From contig JAJAGP010000230.1 of NCBI GenBank assembly GCA_025084515.1, positions 248,001-312,000 on the forward strand: a stretch of 64,000 nucleotides of DNA, given 5' to 3'. The notes below the pieces were generated by a model. That model made no database searches. It was not told the DNA's origin and was given only the letters and a program-made list of their open reading frames with translations. This DNA is from Ancistrus triradiatus. Taxonomy: Eukaryota > Chordata > Actinopteri > Siluriformes > Loricariidae. The position numbers were made by a program, and so were the translations under genes. Shown here piece by piece: positions 28,301-41,500 of the stretch. The number at the start of each line of letters is the position of its first letter. The first letter of the stretch is position 1.

Positions 28301-31300
28301 AGTAATAGGATTTCTCATAGCCTAACCAACATGGTTGCCAGGTACGCTTATTCTAAGGGCTTTATTTGGGCTCTTTTTCCATTTATGGTGGTGTGTGTGT
28401 TATTTTTTTTCTGTGGGATATGGCAACCCCAGAATTAAACACGCTATAAAATTGAAGGGAGCAAAATGGTTATCAAACACTTTGTGGCTCTGGACTCGGA
28501 AACACAGTATGTACTCGAGAAAATGAAGAATTTGATGTTAAATATTAAAGTTTGTAGTTTACGTCACACATTTCTGTGAGATTATTGGCTGGCTGCAAAG
28601 TAGAACTCCAGTTACTTGGTTTCCCATTATCTGATTACTCAAGTGCATGTAAACTCATTGATCTGATCATTGACAATCTGATTTTCAGCAGTTATCATAT
28701 CATATAAGGTGCATTTCGCCCAACTGTAGGTTAATGTACGCTATGATACAGTACATCTAAACTCTTCTGTTTACGATGCATTCAACTTGTGTTGGGTTTT
28801 TCGTAACGCAATGTAACGGCATCAAAAACCCCAAGAACATACCAAAACTAGGTTACCGATGTTTGTATACAAGTGATTTTATAGAAAATAACCCCAAAGT
28901 TGCATACAATGAGCAGACCTGGCAACTAGAAGGGTCTGGACAGCTCAGTTGGTTGTGTGTGCATGCACTACTGATATACATGCATTGAGAAATCTGATTA
29001 CTGAGTTAAAATCCAGCACTCTATCGGATGTCTTAATCTGATTTCTGTATCGGAATATGCTGTATACATGATCACTTGAATAATCAGATAACTGCTGAGT
29101 CTCAAAGTCAAACTGAGCTGTTGAAAACAAAGGCAAGATCTGGCAACACAGTTAGTTCCCAGCCTTTTTACCTGCACATACCAGGCTGTCACCTCCAGCG
29201 TCAGCTCACACATTAACCTGAGAGAAGCCCTGCAGCTCCGACTGAGATAATGCACTCTAGATAAGAGTCAGGGAGAAGGGCGGCACTGGCAAAGGGGAGA
29301 AACGGCCCTCTGCAGCCCCCTACCCCCCCATCTGTTCCCTCAAATCCAGACCGACAGGCATTCACGTGCCGACTGCGGCGTACCTGTGGGAACTCAAGCG
29401 TAACAGTATCAACACACAGCAGGCGAATGCCACCTCCCTCCATCACATGGCCCTCATTCACAGCTTTCAGACGCAGCCCAAATCTTCTTAGCACCTCTCT
29501 CTCATTCTGGTACCCCCTTTCACACCCGCGCCTTCACGCTCGAGTTTAGCCATAATTAATCAGTAAGTGGTTAAGGTGCGAACACGCGCCTGTGGCAAAA
29601 CCCAGGAACGATCGAGGTGGCCGGGTATGAGAGCGAAAACAATTGGCGTGGTGATTAGCATCAGGGCTCATGTGATACTGAGAATGAGGGTGTCGTTATA
29701 TTGCTTGACATTCTGGCATCTAATGAGACTCTGATTAGGCTTTGCTTCTGTTTGTTTACTGCTGTGGTCAATAAACAAAGGAAGTAACGAAGTTGCAATG
29801 ACTCTGGAAAGACAATCAGACTTTTTTTTGCGTATATTAACCCTCGTGTTTCCTGGTCAGGGTCCCAGAGAACACATGGCTCGAGCATAAAAGTGCCCTG
29901 GATGGGACACCAGTCCAGTGCCACCAGTGCCAGCAGTGCTGGAGCTATGGAGGATACTCCTCTGACTGGCCTCTGTTTCCTCACAGTTTATTATTTATTT
30001 GTGTTATTATAATTTTTCTATTATCATTTTATTAACTCTTCATTTCCTTGGGCATATACTGTGTTTCAGAGCCTCTCAAAAAAGTCTTTGGTAAGCATTT
30101 TGCTGCTGCTGCATTTAATTCCAGGGTTGCCAGATCCCGCAAGATAAAAAAGCAACCAGTTCCTTGGAAACAAGCCCAAAAGAATCAAACTGGCTCAAAA
30201 AAAAGCCCAAAGCAGGCAATCTATGGATTGGCGCCCTGTCTAGGGTTGTTCTTGCCTTGTTCCCTGTGCATTCCGGCTGGGCACCGACTCTCTCGCAACC
30301 TTGTTCAGGATCAGGCAGAGAAGAAAGTGAATGAATGACTGAATTTGCAGGAATATTGAATAGAGAGACCGGATTAGGGAGCAAACCCAAATTAAGAACT
30401 ACACTTCAGAAACAAGCCCTAAAACCCTGCAACCCACAACTACCAATATATTTAGGCCACTTTATAGAAAAAATAGCCATAACTTGCTTAGAAACCTGGC
30501 ACCTGGCAACTAGCCATTTCAACAACATAGCTCTCTCTATTGGATTTCTTAATCTGATTTCTAGATCTTTGAAGTCGGAGTCTGTTTAAATAACCGCTTG
30601 AATAATCAGATAACTGCAGAAATCCGATTGTGATCAGATTATTAAGTGCATGTAAACACACACTGTCACAAAGAAGCTTTACAGAAGGCAGTGTGGACCC
30701 AACGAGCAACCAGAGGCTATAGTGGGTAGGAAAAACTCCCCAAAGAAGGAACAAGGCTTAAATAGGGAACCCATTCGACCCTGTATGAGACGGGATGTTC
30801 TTGAGTCCTTGTTTAGCTGGTAATGGTGTTTTGGTATTTTTCACGGTTGTGAATATGGTTATACTTTGCAACACATATTGAGAGTCCCTGTTTGTCCAGG
30901 TAGGACGATTGGCTGCAGCAGGAGGACCTGGATGAAGTCCATGCTGGACCTTCAGGCCAAACATGACTGGGTGTAGCCCTGTGATAACCCTGCAGATTTA
31001 AATACCCAAAGCCTGACTTACCAGTAAAGCTCATACTCGAATTATCCTGCATTCCAAGCATGAAACCTCTAGTGGTTGCATGGGTAGCGCTGGCTGCTAA
31101 CTGCATGCACGCCCGTGTGTTTTTGCTGCAGAGTGTGCCTGCTATAAATAGCTCCGATAGGAAGCTGGCACCGGCTGAGATAGATAGAGAGAGGGAGGGA
31201 GGAACCACTCGTTCATTCATTTGTGCTTTACGCAGGTCACGGAGGCTGCAGAAACCAGTAATGATGAGCTCTGCTCGTGTGAGTTCTTGAGGGCATCTGA

Positions 31301-32978
31301 TTCACCCGTGCTGGGTTTTTATTAATTAATTGTGCAGAGTGTGTGTGTGTGTGTGTGTGAGAGAGACAGAGAGTGAGCGAGCGTATGGTCGGGAGGAGCA
31401 GCCGGCCCTGCTGACTGGGTCACTCCATTGGAATGTCTGACCTTTCGGCTATGCTTTGATGTGACCAGGCCCCGCTGTGCTAATGAGCCTCAGGCAGCAT
31501 GGGGCTGAAGAACTCGGCCAAACCCTCCCGCGACCCCCAGCCACCAATCAGAGGCACTCAGACGATCTTTATACATCAGTAAACACTGATACAGGCCCTA
31601 CAATCAGGCTGCAGTCAGCTGGTCTACAACTAAACAATGTGTAAATGACTTTGCCTTACATATGCAGTGTGTGTAATATGTTAGAACACGTGACGATAGT
31701 ACAAGGCTCCATCAAAACAATGGAGACCACGAATTCAATTGTAATTAATTGGTACAAAGATATAAAGTTATCTACCTTATGCACCAAACAATCTGACCGT
31801 CTCATGTTGCCAGTTACCAGATTATTCAAGTGGTCCTAATAAGAGCATGCTATGATCTTCTACTGAAATTAAAGCTTGTATTGGAATTTGAACATGTATA
31901 TTAAAGATTTAGGTTTACATGACTCAGGTTTCTTACCATCTAGAAGATGAAGAATATTCAAATTCTTCACTTCCTTGAGCTCGCCTGCATTTCAGTCTCC
32001 CAAAAACTGTCTGGGAGCCATTCCTCTGGTGCTGCGTTTAATTCAAGGGTTGCTAGATCCCATGAGGGAACCAAGCAACCAGGTCTGTGTAAATGAGCCC
32101 AAAAGAAGCAAATTGGCTCAAATAAACAAACCCTGATTGAGTGACCACTTGATCATCTCAATAATAATAACAATAATAATGTACATTTCTTTTAACTTTA
32201 GAGGTTGACCAAACCCAACTTGCAATATTGGAAAAAGAGACAGGATCAAGGAGCAATCCCAAATAAGGAAGTTCACGTTAGAAACCAGGCCCAAAAGCCT
32301 GCAACCCACTGACCAATATTTGTAAGAGACTTTATAGCAAGTCACTTTCTGTAAGCAGACCGGGCAACCGTGTTTACATGACCATCTAAATCCGATGAAT
32401 TGGATTATTAAGTGCATGTGAACCCACTCCATGCTGATCATGTGACCTCTGTAGGGCTGATGGTTGGGAATAGACGAAATGTTTGATTCTTGGTGGAATC
32501 CGGAGCGACTCCAGAGACTGTATGTGATGTGTCTTCGGCTCAAAATAGAGAGGGAAGAGCAATCATAAAACTCAAATATTTACCAGTAATGTGAAGTCAA
32601 ACTTTTACTTCAGGCTCCTGTTGGAGACCAGAGTGACTCCAGCGGCTGTGATTCTGCCATTCAGTCTAAACAGGAGCACTTAAGAGTCAGGAGATCCCTC
32701 CAGCAGGCAGTGACGTTAAACCTGTGCTCTCTTTAACACATTTGATCGTTTTATAAGCACCAACAATGAAAGCTCATAACCCATGATGGATAGCATGCTA
32801 GGCTTTCTGGTCGTCTGAGGACATCCTGTTTAAGTTGTCTGTCGAGAATGGACGGAGGAAGAAGCCAAGAGCTCCGAGTGGAGAAAGACTGAGAGGCCTT
32901 TCATTGATGTGAATATTTTTTCACGCTCCAGGCCAGTCTTTCTGGCATTTATATATTTTTTTCGCTCTCCCGCCTCTA

Positions 32979-33030
<52 letters not shown>

Positions 33031-36000
33031 CTGGGCGCGTGGCATGTGCCGCGAGTCTTCCTTTCTTCTCGATTAATTGGGTTCGGTTACAGTAAGCCCC
33101 TCGGCCAAAAGCCGCCAATAACGCATTCCATTTTCAGCACTCGACTGAAGAACACGCCGACTTGTTTTTCTCAATGTTAATTGCTTATTTATTTAAGCTC
33201 CCTTTCCGTTCGCTCCCAGATGAGCGCTGTGGCTTGCGCTGGGCTTTGAACGTACCGGGACAGTAGATGCGTGTGTGTTCATCTTTTGTTGTGTAAAGGT
33301 CATGCGTTCCCGCGGATCTGAGTGGGAACACCTGGGCCGGCCGTGTTATGTATGCAGGGCTGGGTGTGTTCTGCCTTTTGGCCTTTAATGGCTTTTGTTT
33401 GAGTGGCTAAACAGTTTGAAATCTAAAGCTAGGTTATCAAATCGGCCCAACATTCAACTATCAAAGAGCACGCTGGCTTTTGTGCTTCGTATTATTGCAC
33501 ATCTGTGTCATATCAAGCGCTCGACGTCGCTGCGTTACAAATTAAGAGCCTTATGAGCACCTAAACCCTAAGCAGCCACTTTAATAAAGCCAAATAAAGG
33601 CATACTGTATAATTAACATTTTTAACATTTATTTCTATAGCACAGCTAAAAGTCAACAAGTGTAGACCAAAGGTCGGATGGTCCATTTGATCCAGGTATA
33701 GTCTCCATTCAAGTCTCAGGCTCATCTGCAGTTCTGCATATTCATTTTTTGGAGAAGTTATTGCTCTTTTAGCATCCATACAATCTCTGTGCAGCTCTTG
33801 TTTTCCTATATTCAAGAGGGTAGGCTGATCTTTCAATAATGTTAGCAGACCTAAGCAGAGAAATCCTTCATAAACACTTCCATCTCGCTGACTGTAAAAC
33901 CGTTCAGTGTCGAGCTCTTACTCGATTGTAGCCGTGAGCACGAGCAGTCCTCGGTGCATAGAAATTACAGGAGTGGAAGCGATGATCATAAGTCCTGCTT
34001 CCTCATTTTCCATCCACGTTGCATTAGTTGGATAATTGATTGAGTGAAGCGCTGAAGGACGGGTGTGGAAAGTGTGGGAGAACGCTGTGAAACAGCACAG
34101 GTTCTGGATCCAGGAGCAAGTAATGGAGGTTTTAACCAGGCTGCTTTTTCAGCAGGGTACCCCCTTGACCGGGCAGTCCATCACCACCATTTGGAGAGGT
34201 TCTGATCTCTGAGGATTTTGTAATTTCTCATTTTCAAAGGCTTTAAACTTTTGCAGAGTTGCAGTTTCGTAGCGTTATTGTAACAAAGCGGCGTCTTTAT
34301 TGCATACCAAGAAGATGAGTAATAACTTTTATCAGTATAACATGTAAGACCGTGACAGTTAAATGCCTTCCTTGTGTAAAACATGAGGTTTTTAAATTTT
34401 ATGGATAGTGAGGCAAAGTGAAAGAGTAAAGGACGTGCTATTTTGATGCTTTACTGCTGAGGTCTGCTGGTTAAGCAGTGGACTTGCATGTTCTTCATAT
34501 TTTTTTTCCATGTTTCAACCCCTTTACTGGTCAGAATTGTGTGGACTTATCCCTAGAGAACACGACACAAATGTACAGTACTGTGCAAAAGTCTTAGGCC
34601 ACCATTAAATTTGTTGTTTTAGCATAAACACCATATATAACATGTTTTTGACATCAAAAATATCAACCTTGGATTTATCAGTCCATGATACAATTTCCCA
34701 CTGATCTTCATTCCAATCTTTTGGAGCTTTGGCGTATGTTAGCCTTTTCACCCGATTCCCCTTCCAAAAAAGTGGACTCTTGGCTGTAGGTGGGTCAACT
34801 TGGCGTCCCGATGAAGCGGCCAAATGTTGCTGTTGCTCGAGTGTAAGGGGAGATCACACCACTGTAGCCAAAAGAAGCTTTTTTTAGTAATACATACAAA
34901 TTTCCTGTATTTTCTGATTGTTTCCTAATGAAGACTGAGAAATAATTATACTTGGTCAATATATCGTTGCTAATATCTAATCTAATGGTGGCCTAAGACT
35001 TTTGCACAGTACTGTAAGGTACCCTGGATGGGACAGATGTATCCACTGTTTTTGCATATGATGTCAGATCGAAGCCGGGTCCCTACAGTGGGGTCCGAGT
35101 GTCCTAAAATGCAGGGCCACTCTAGAGCAGGTCCTTCATGAGGCTTTCTGTGAAACCTTCTGCTGTCACTGATGCTGAAATAGGCTTTAGAACTTCTGCC
35201 GGAAAGTGATAGACGATCCTAACCAGGAAAAAGCAGGGTTATTTATTAATTAATTTTGCTAGCCACCTATAGTTTCATTTTGGTTCCTAGATATTCTGAA
35301 TTTTCCTAGACTGGAGAAGATTAGATTCATTTTCTTCTTTCTCTCGCTCTCCTTCATTTTATTTATTTATTTATTTATTTATTGGATGGTAAATGGTCTT
35401 TTTGGGTGTGTGTGAGTGTGAGGCCGAGGTTGAGGCCGAGGGTGAGGTTTGTAAATTAGAGGATCTGTCCATTAATTTCATTTTTGTAACTGATGCATTT
35501 TTTAAGTTTTTGTCATACTCCTCATTAAAAAAAGTAATTAATTTTGTACTAGAAGTTTGATCAAATTTATTTCACCACTATTAATGGAAAACCAAATGAC
35601 GCTCTTTGAGACTTTCTTGGGAACTTTTTATAGCCACCTAGAATCCAAACCAGAACTAACTTGCTGTGTGTCCACCGTTTCCGACCTCAGATGGTTGAAA
35701 TTGTGTGAACACCGAGTTGGGAAGTTCCCAGTTATCATAAATACCACATCACTGAGCAGATTTTCCCTACCATGTGGTCTTGTACTAAGAGAAGCTTAAT
35801 AGAAAGGTAATAAAGCTTTATATTCTGTAAAACCAAATCAAATATTGTCTCCAAACAGTGACCAATACCTGAATTCTTCTTGTTATTATTAATAATAATA
35901 ATTGCCATCAAGTGACCTGTGACTTTTGGTGATGATATGAATAGTGATTACCTTATATGTGTAAATATTTCTTACCTCATAGACCAGACACTAATTCTCA

Positions 36001-38487
36001 TTAATGCAGGTCCAAACTGATCGTTTGTGAATCCGAATAAGCACAAAAAGCATCACTTTACAAAGAACGTTCTTCAACCTTTTATGGAAGGAAGCGAGAC
36101 TGGAGCCGGAAGCCCATTCCACCGGTGACACGGTTCTAACGTCAAACCAGGTCTCTGGAAACCCCATAGAGAACACACACCTTTAAACACACACGGCCAT
36201 CTAGTAGGGGCTTTTCAGGCTGTGTTTCTGTAGGCCCACAGCCAGCTCAGGTTCCGCACAATGAAATTGCTCTTAAAACCACATCTAAAATCCCTGTGAA
36301 GCGGGTTCGGCCAAGCCTGGTCATAATACTCTAAATGGAACGGTTTCTTTCTAGTCCGCGCCGCCTCTCCTCTAATATGAATAGAAAGGCCTAAGCCTAT
36401 TCTTTATCCTCACAATAAAGAGAAAAGGAGACTGAGACAGAGCTAGGGACTTCCAGGATGGCCGCCCACTACCATACCACCCAGTCTGGCCCAGTTGCCA
36501 TGACACCCACTCGCCCAGTTGCTGTGGTCGGTTCTGGCTGTGCCACCGCTTCCTGAAGAGCATCATGAATATGTCAAGCCTCTGGCTGTATTAAAAACTG
36601 CAGCTTGCAAATTAAACTGTCCACAAGTGCTACTTTGTAGGAGATTTATGAGGTCGAACTTTACTGCCGAAGGACTCTTGTTTTACCAAATATAAATATT
36701 GTGATTATCTAGTTCCTGGGGGAACGTGGATGTGTCACATCAGCCCGGTCGTTCCCCGCAGGTCTAAGTAATGCACAGTGCCGGCACTTTATTAAGAAGT
36801 TGAGGAAAATGCGCTGTGACAGGCACGACTGCAGGAATACAAAGGAGCTTCAGAGCCAGCGTGGAGCTGAATGAAGACTCGCCGCTCTCCTGATTCGCTG
36901 CGAGTCAACTATTTTATTCCACCACATCAGGCAGACTCTGGCTTGGGGAAGTTCACAGTTCTGTGTCTCGCTGAGCGATATCGGCTCATATTCATGATCA
37001 GTTTGGATGACGCCCCCTCGCAGCTCCTCCATTCTCTTCTTCTGCTCGTCTTTCTTTTCTTTCACCCCACTGTGAGAGGAGACTGGGGGCTTAGAGAGAA
37101 ATCCGCTCACTCCTTATCTCCTTCCCACAGGAAAAGCCAACAGGGGCTGAAAGGCGTAAAATGAAGGAAGACGCATGGATGCTATCGTTCTGGCCTCAAG
37201 TTAGGGCCTGCCTCGGTGTCTGTCAGCCTCAGGTCACATGCTCTTAGTACAGACTAGGCAGCTATTAGGCATGCTTAGGCGGGATAACGTCTGTTGGGGC
37301 CAGTTCTCCATCTGAATTAGTCCTGACCTCTGTCCAGCTGAAACTTGTTCATCCAGGGAAATCGTGGGATCGATCCCCAGTGCTCCCCATGAGTTTACAC
37401 ATGGTTTTCCACTATGGATTTCACTGTTCATTGCCTGAAATTCACTTAGATGAATTCTTGTCCCAAGATTATTGGCTTCTTTTGGTCCTTATTTGATTGG
37501 GAATTCAATTTACACAGCCTTCAAACTGGCTCCAGGTGACCTGTTGCCTGATGAAGAGGGATTAAACGGCTCAAAAGTGAAAGCCTTGCATTCTTGAAGC
37601 TTGATTAGCTCCAAGCTAGTGATTCATCAAGCCACTGGACATCTCGAGCTTGGATTGGGTATATTTTTGGATTTTAGAAGACATTCAAGGATCAACAGAA
37701 AGTTAGCTTCAGTTTAGTTGGTGTCGAATAAGTCGCGGCTCTGATTAATCTTCATCTTCCGTCATTAACGATGGTAACGTTGAGGATTTGGCATTAGAAT
37801 CATGCCAAATGTGCGTTGCTATGCTGGGACATGGACAGCACGCTCCGCAGGGCAGTGTGGTGCCAGCCACGAGAAACTCCCACACTCCCTGTAAGCTCCC
37901 CACGCCTCTAACCCAGACCGACTCATGGAGCAGTAATGGTACCTTCCACCAACCTCTCGGCCTCTCTCGCCAATTAGCGGGTCAGAAATGTCAAGCTCTG
38001 CTCACAAATTAGGACAAACCACTCATTTTGGCCCAGCCCTACCTCCAGGAAGGACCACATGGCCATTTTGGGCTTGCCCAGCCTATAGCGACTGGTCATG
38101 AGGGTTAATTTTCTGGGATGGGAACGTTGTTCTTAGGCTTATGGGAACGGCACACATTCCGAGTAGGCGAGGGCAGCATGGCCAAAGTATACAGGGACGC
38201 CTGATGGCCTTGACGCTCAGGTTTTGCTGAGAAAGCAGCGGACGATGGAGGGGGGGTCGGAAAGGAGGAAATCCCAAAGAACGGACGGAGTTTGTTTGTA
38301 TTCTGAGTTGCCGTTTAGGATGAGATATTGCTCTGAACGATCCATTTGCGTTACATGAACCGGATAATCATGATGGTAATGTACAAACCCATATAAAGAT
38401 GTACCGATGCTGGTTTCTGTGTTTGTGTGGGTGTGTATGAGTGTGTGCTGTTTAGTGTCAGGAATATGGCTTTGTGAGTCAGCGCTG

Positions 38488-38524
<37 letters not shown>

Positions 38525-41500
38525 GAGTCCACTGCTGACGTGATTAACCCTGCTTAGTTCCACCGCAGTCGGCCGGGGCTCTGTAATGAACTCCCTTATT
38601 CACCGGCTAATGATTCCCTTTGATCTCCAGCCCCAAGACCTCTACTCTGCCCCTGCCCTGTGGCACTCCCTCCTTCCAGCTCTCCCACTATCGCGCCCTT
38701 CCTCCCCTCTTCCTTCAGTCCCTCAAGTGTTTTGGGGAGACGGCATTCTCACAATGCTCAAGATGTGTTCTTCTGCGTTGACCTCAAAATATTTCTGACG
38801 CGTGTTCCCGTTCATATTGCACTTTCACCCGAGAGCTATTTTTAGTCACCCAAGACTTGATTCTCTGCAGCAGCCACATTCACCCAGTCCTTCACCAACA
38901 CGGGAATGATTAGAGTCCACAGATCAGGATAAGAATACTTTATTGATCCCCGAGGGAAATTGCAGATGATATGAGAATTAAGGTAATGGCTATAAAATAA
39001 GTGAGTTTGCATGCATTTAATCCAATCAAACACAATTCCATGGCCTCTTATTCAAAGAAACTTCAATTCTTTTGGGCTTGTTTCCGTAAACCTGGTTGCG
39101 TATTTTTCATGCGGGATCTGGCAACCCATTTACTGAAATGCAGCACCTGAGTAACGGATATCAATCACTTATGTGGAGCCTCTGAAACACAGCATATGAG
39201 GAAATTAAGGATTTTATGGTTTAATTATTAATACTTTGAAGTTTACATCACATCCTTCTGTGAGATGATTGGCTGGTTGCAAAGTAAAATCTGAAATCAA
39301 TTCTTGGCAATAATTAGAGGCAAAAACCAAGTCTTCGAATCCACAATTAAAGACTATGTGAAAACCATTTATTTCCATTTAGCCACAAGTAAGAACATTT
39401 GACTGAAGCCATGCTTTGTGCTCAGAGCTGGTTCGCTGGCATTGGCGGGTTTGGTGTGAGGAGGAAGATGGTTGCTGGGAAAAGTCCCAAATCCATTCTT
39501 TGAAGTATATTGGAGAATCTGTAATGTTGTGGCTGTTTTTGCTTCTAATTCTCTGGGATCCTTTTTAGGATACATAATATCATGGACTTCATTTTAACAT
39601 TCTGGCTTTCTGTACCAAGAAGCTGCAAATGATCCAAATAGATATGGTTTAATATCCACACTATCGGCTTTTGAGATTCTCAAGTGAGGATCTGGAAGCC
39701 TGGGAGGTCTGGAGAGATTGGAGTCTCTCAGTCTCTCAGGATCTAAAACTTCAAACTCACCAGCCTTCATAGGAGAGCAGTGGATTCTAAACCTTGATCT
39801 GATGTCTGCCAAAATTTCAACTAGTTGAGAAAAAAGAGGAAAACCCAAACAGCAAGCAGCTGACTGAAGACTTTGTTTACATTCTGCCCTGCCGTTGAAG
39901 ATGAAATGTTTCTCTGAATGATCCATTTGCACCAGTTGAGTTGGTTATGTTGGTATCAGATGACATAAGGTACTAATTTGAGGGTTGCATTGTGGGTCTC
40001 TTTGCCATTTAAACCTGTTATCTAATCACTGTGAATTTCATACGAATGGTCGATGGAATAAAACATCCACGTATTCTTTTGCAGATGGACAATAGCTTAT
40101 GGTTTTACATGGACATTCATGATCTACAAAAAGTGTAATGATTGAATTATAAACTTTGGGATAAACTCAAAACATTTTTGAACCAGGGCAAGTACAGCTG
40201 TGACTTCAATGTTGTGTAGTCTTGTGTTCTAATATTCTTCTCTTTGTGTGCGTTACAGTCGAATAAGGTTCCCGTGGTGCAGCCGTCCCACGCCGTTCAC
40301 CCCCTCACACCTCTAATTACCTACAGTGACGAGCACTTCGCCCCCGGGCCCCATTCTGCACACCATCCACAAGACTCCAAACCAGGTATATACCCACATT
40401 GTGTTGGGGTCTTTGAAAGGCAGCTTGGTGATGCTGGGATTTGACCTCACACCTTTGGATTTGTAGCCCATTAACCTGCCTTAACCACTGTGTCACCACT
40501 GGCCGGTACAGAGCTGGTATGTCCATTCACTTTCCACCACTCGGTGTAAACGCCCCAAATAAATGCATCTGGTTCAAATTAGGATTTCACAGACTTCAGT
40601 TTGGATGGTTTTAGCTTTTTCTGGAGGAGCTTGGAGCTGGTTGGGATGGGGGCTGGGGGTCTGGCAGACAGAACTCCACAAGACTCCATATGTGCTCCTT
40701 CCGGCAGATGCTCGTCTCCTCAACGGCTTGAGGGATTCTGAAGGAGGGAGGAAAAGAGAAATATGGGGAGGATGTGGTGATATCATGGTGGTCTGCCGAG
40801 CTATAAATATTCTCAATGAACTACACCACAAGCACACTCGTGGGCGCACACACTCTGATGTGGAAGAACTGTTCAGGTTGTAAAGCTGCAGCGCTGTAGC
40901 TCCAAGTCAAGGGGGGGAACAATAATAATGCATTTCACACGTTCACTTGCATGTTAAAATGTTGCCAGAAATAAAGGTACAAGTGTTTTAGGTGCTTGTT
41001 ATATGTTGCTGATTGGGAGTGAACGTTGTAGCTTAAGGAGGGCTGCTCAAACGATTTGCGTGTGGGTTCCACTCTCACGTCAGTTCAGTACCTCCGAGTC
41101 CATTTAGTGGAGTAATCTTCTTCCTCCTTGCTGATTTATCCAGCAGATTAACAGCGTTTCACAGTTAAACTAAGAGAATGCTCTACCCAGGAACTGTCCC
41201 GTTAGTCACTGGATGCATACAGAAGTGCTCCCTGGATGTGACACCAGTTTATCACCCAACTCGTCTGGTCGCTCTTGGGAATTATTACCAGGGAAGCACA
41301 CCCCTCTCTAAAGCCTCCTCTCCCGCTGAAAGGCACCATTGGGACTCCAAGCTTGTGTGGTACCAGAGTACCACTGAGACACACACACAGTTTATATACA
41401 ATATATACTGTGCAAAAGTCTTAGGACACCATTAGATTTGTTGTTTTAGAAATGCTATAATGCCATATTGTCAACAATTGGACCCAAAACTTTCAAACTT

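Larger units (their letters stand above)
8178..40258 (+). other. lef1 intron 3 (32 kb)
   Basis: Donor GTGAGT, acceptor TGCGTTACAG. This one intron is half the window. Repeat-rich stretches (11.5-18 kb, 21.2-21.7 kb, 22.8-32.4 kb, 34.5-35 kb, 39 kb) alternate with GC-richer stretches where I recognise no repeat: about 10.1-11.1, 18.5-19.75, 21.73-22.2, 32.6-33.5, 36.0-37.2 and 37.7-38.7 kb. These unique blocks are candidate regulatory islands, and several contain strict LEF motifs (10378, 19517, 21770-21853, 38617). A long repeat-studded intron 3 is normal for this gene. No second gene is nested on either strand that I can support. Confidence 0.85.

Noticed and set aside
33561..33836. Minus-strand 91-codon open stretch as a possible gene
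   Set aside because: No domain; the adjoining 'tagaaataaatg' texture suggests a retroposon tail but I could not match it to another copy here.
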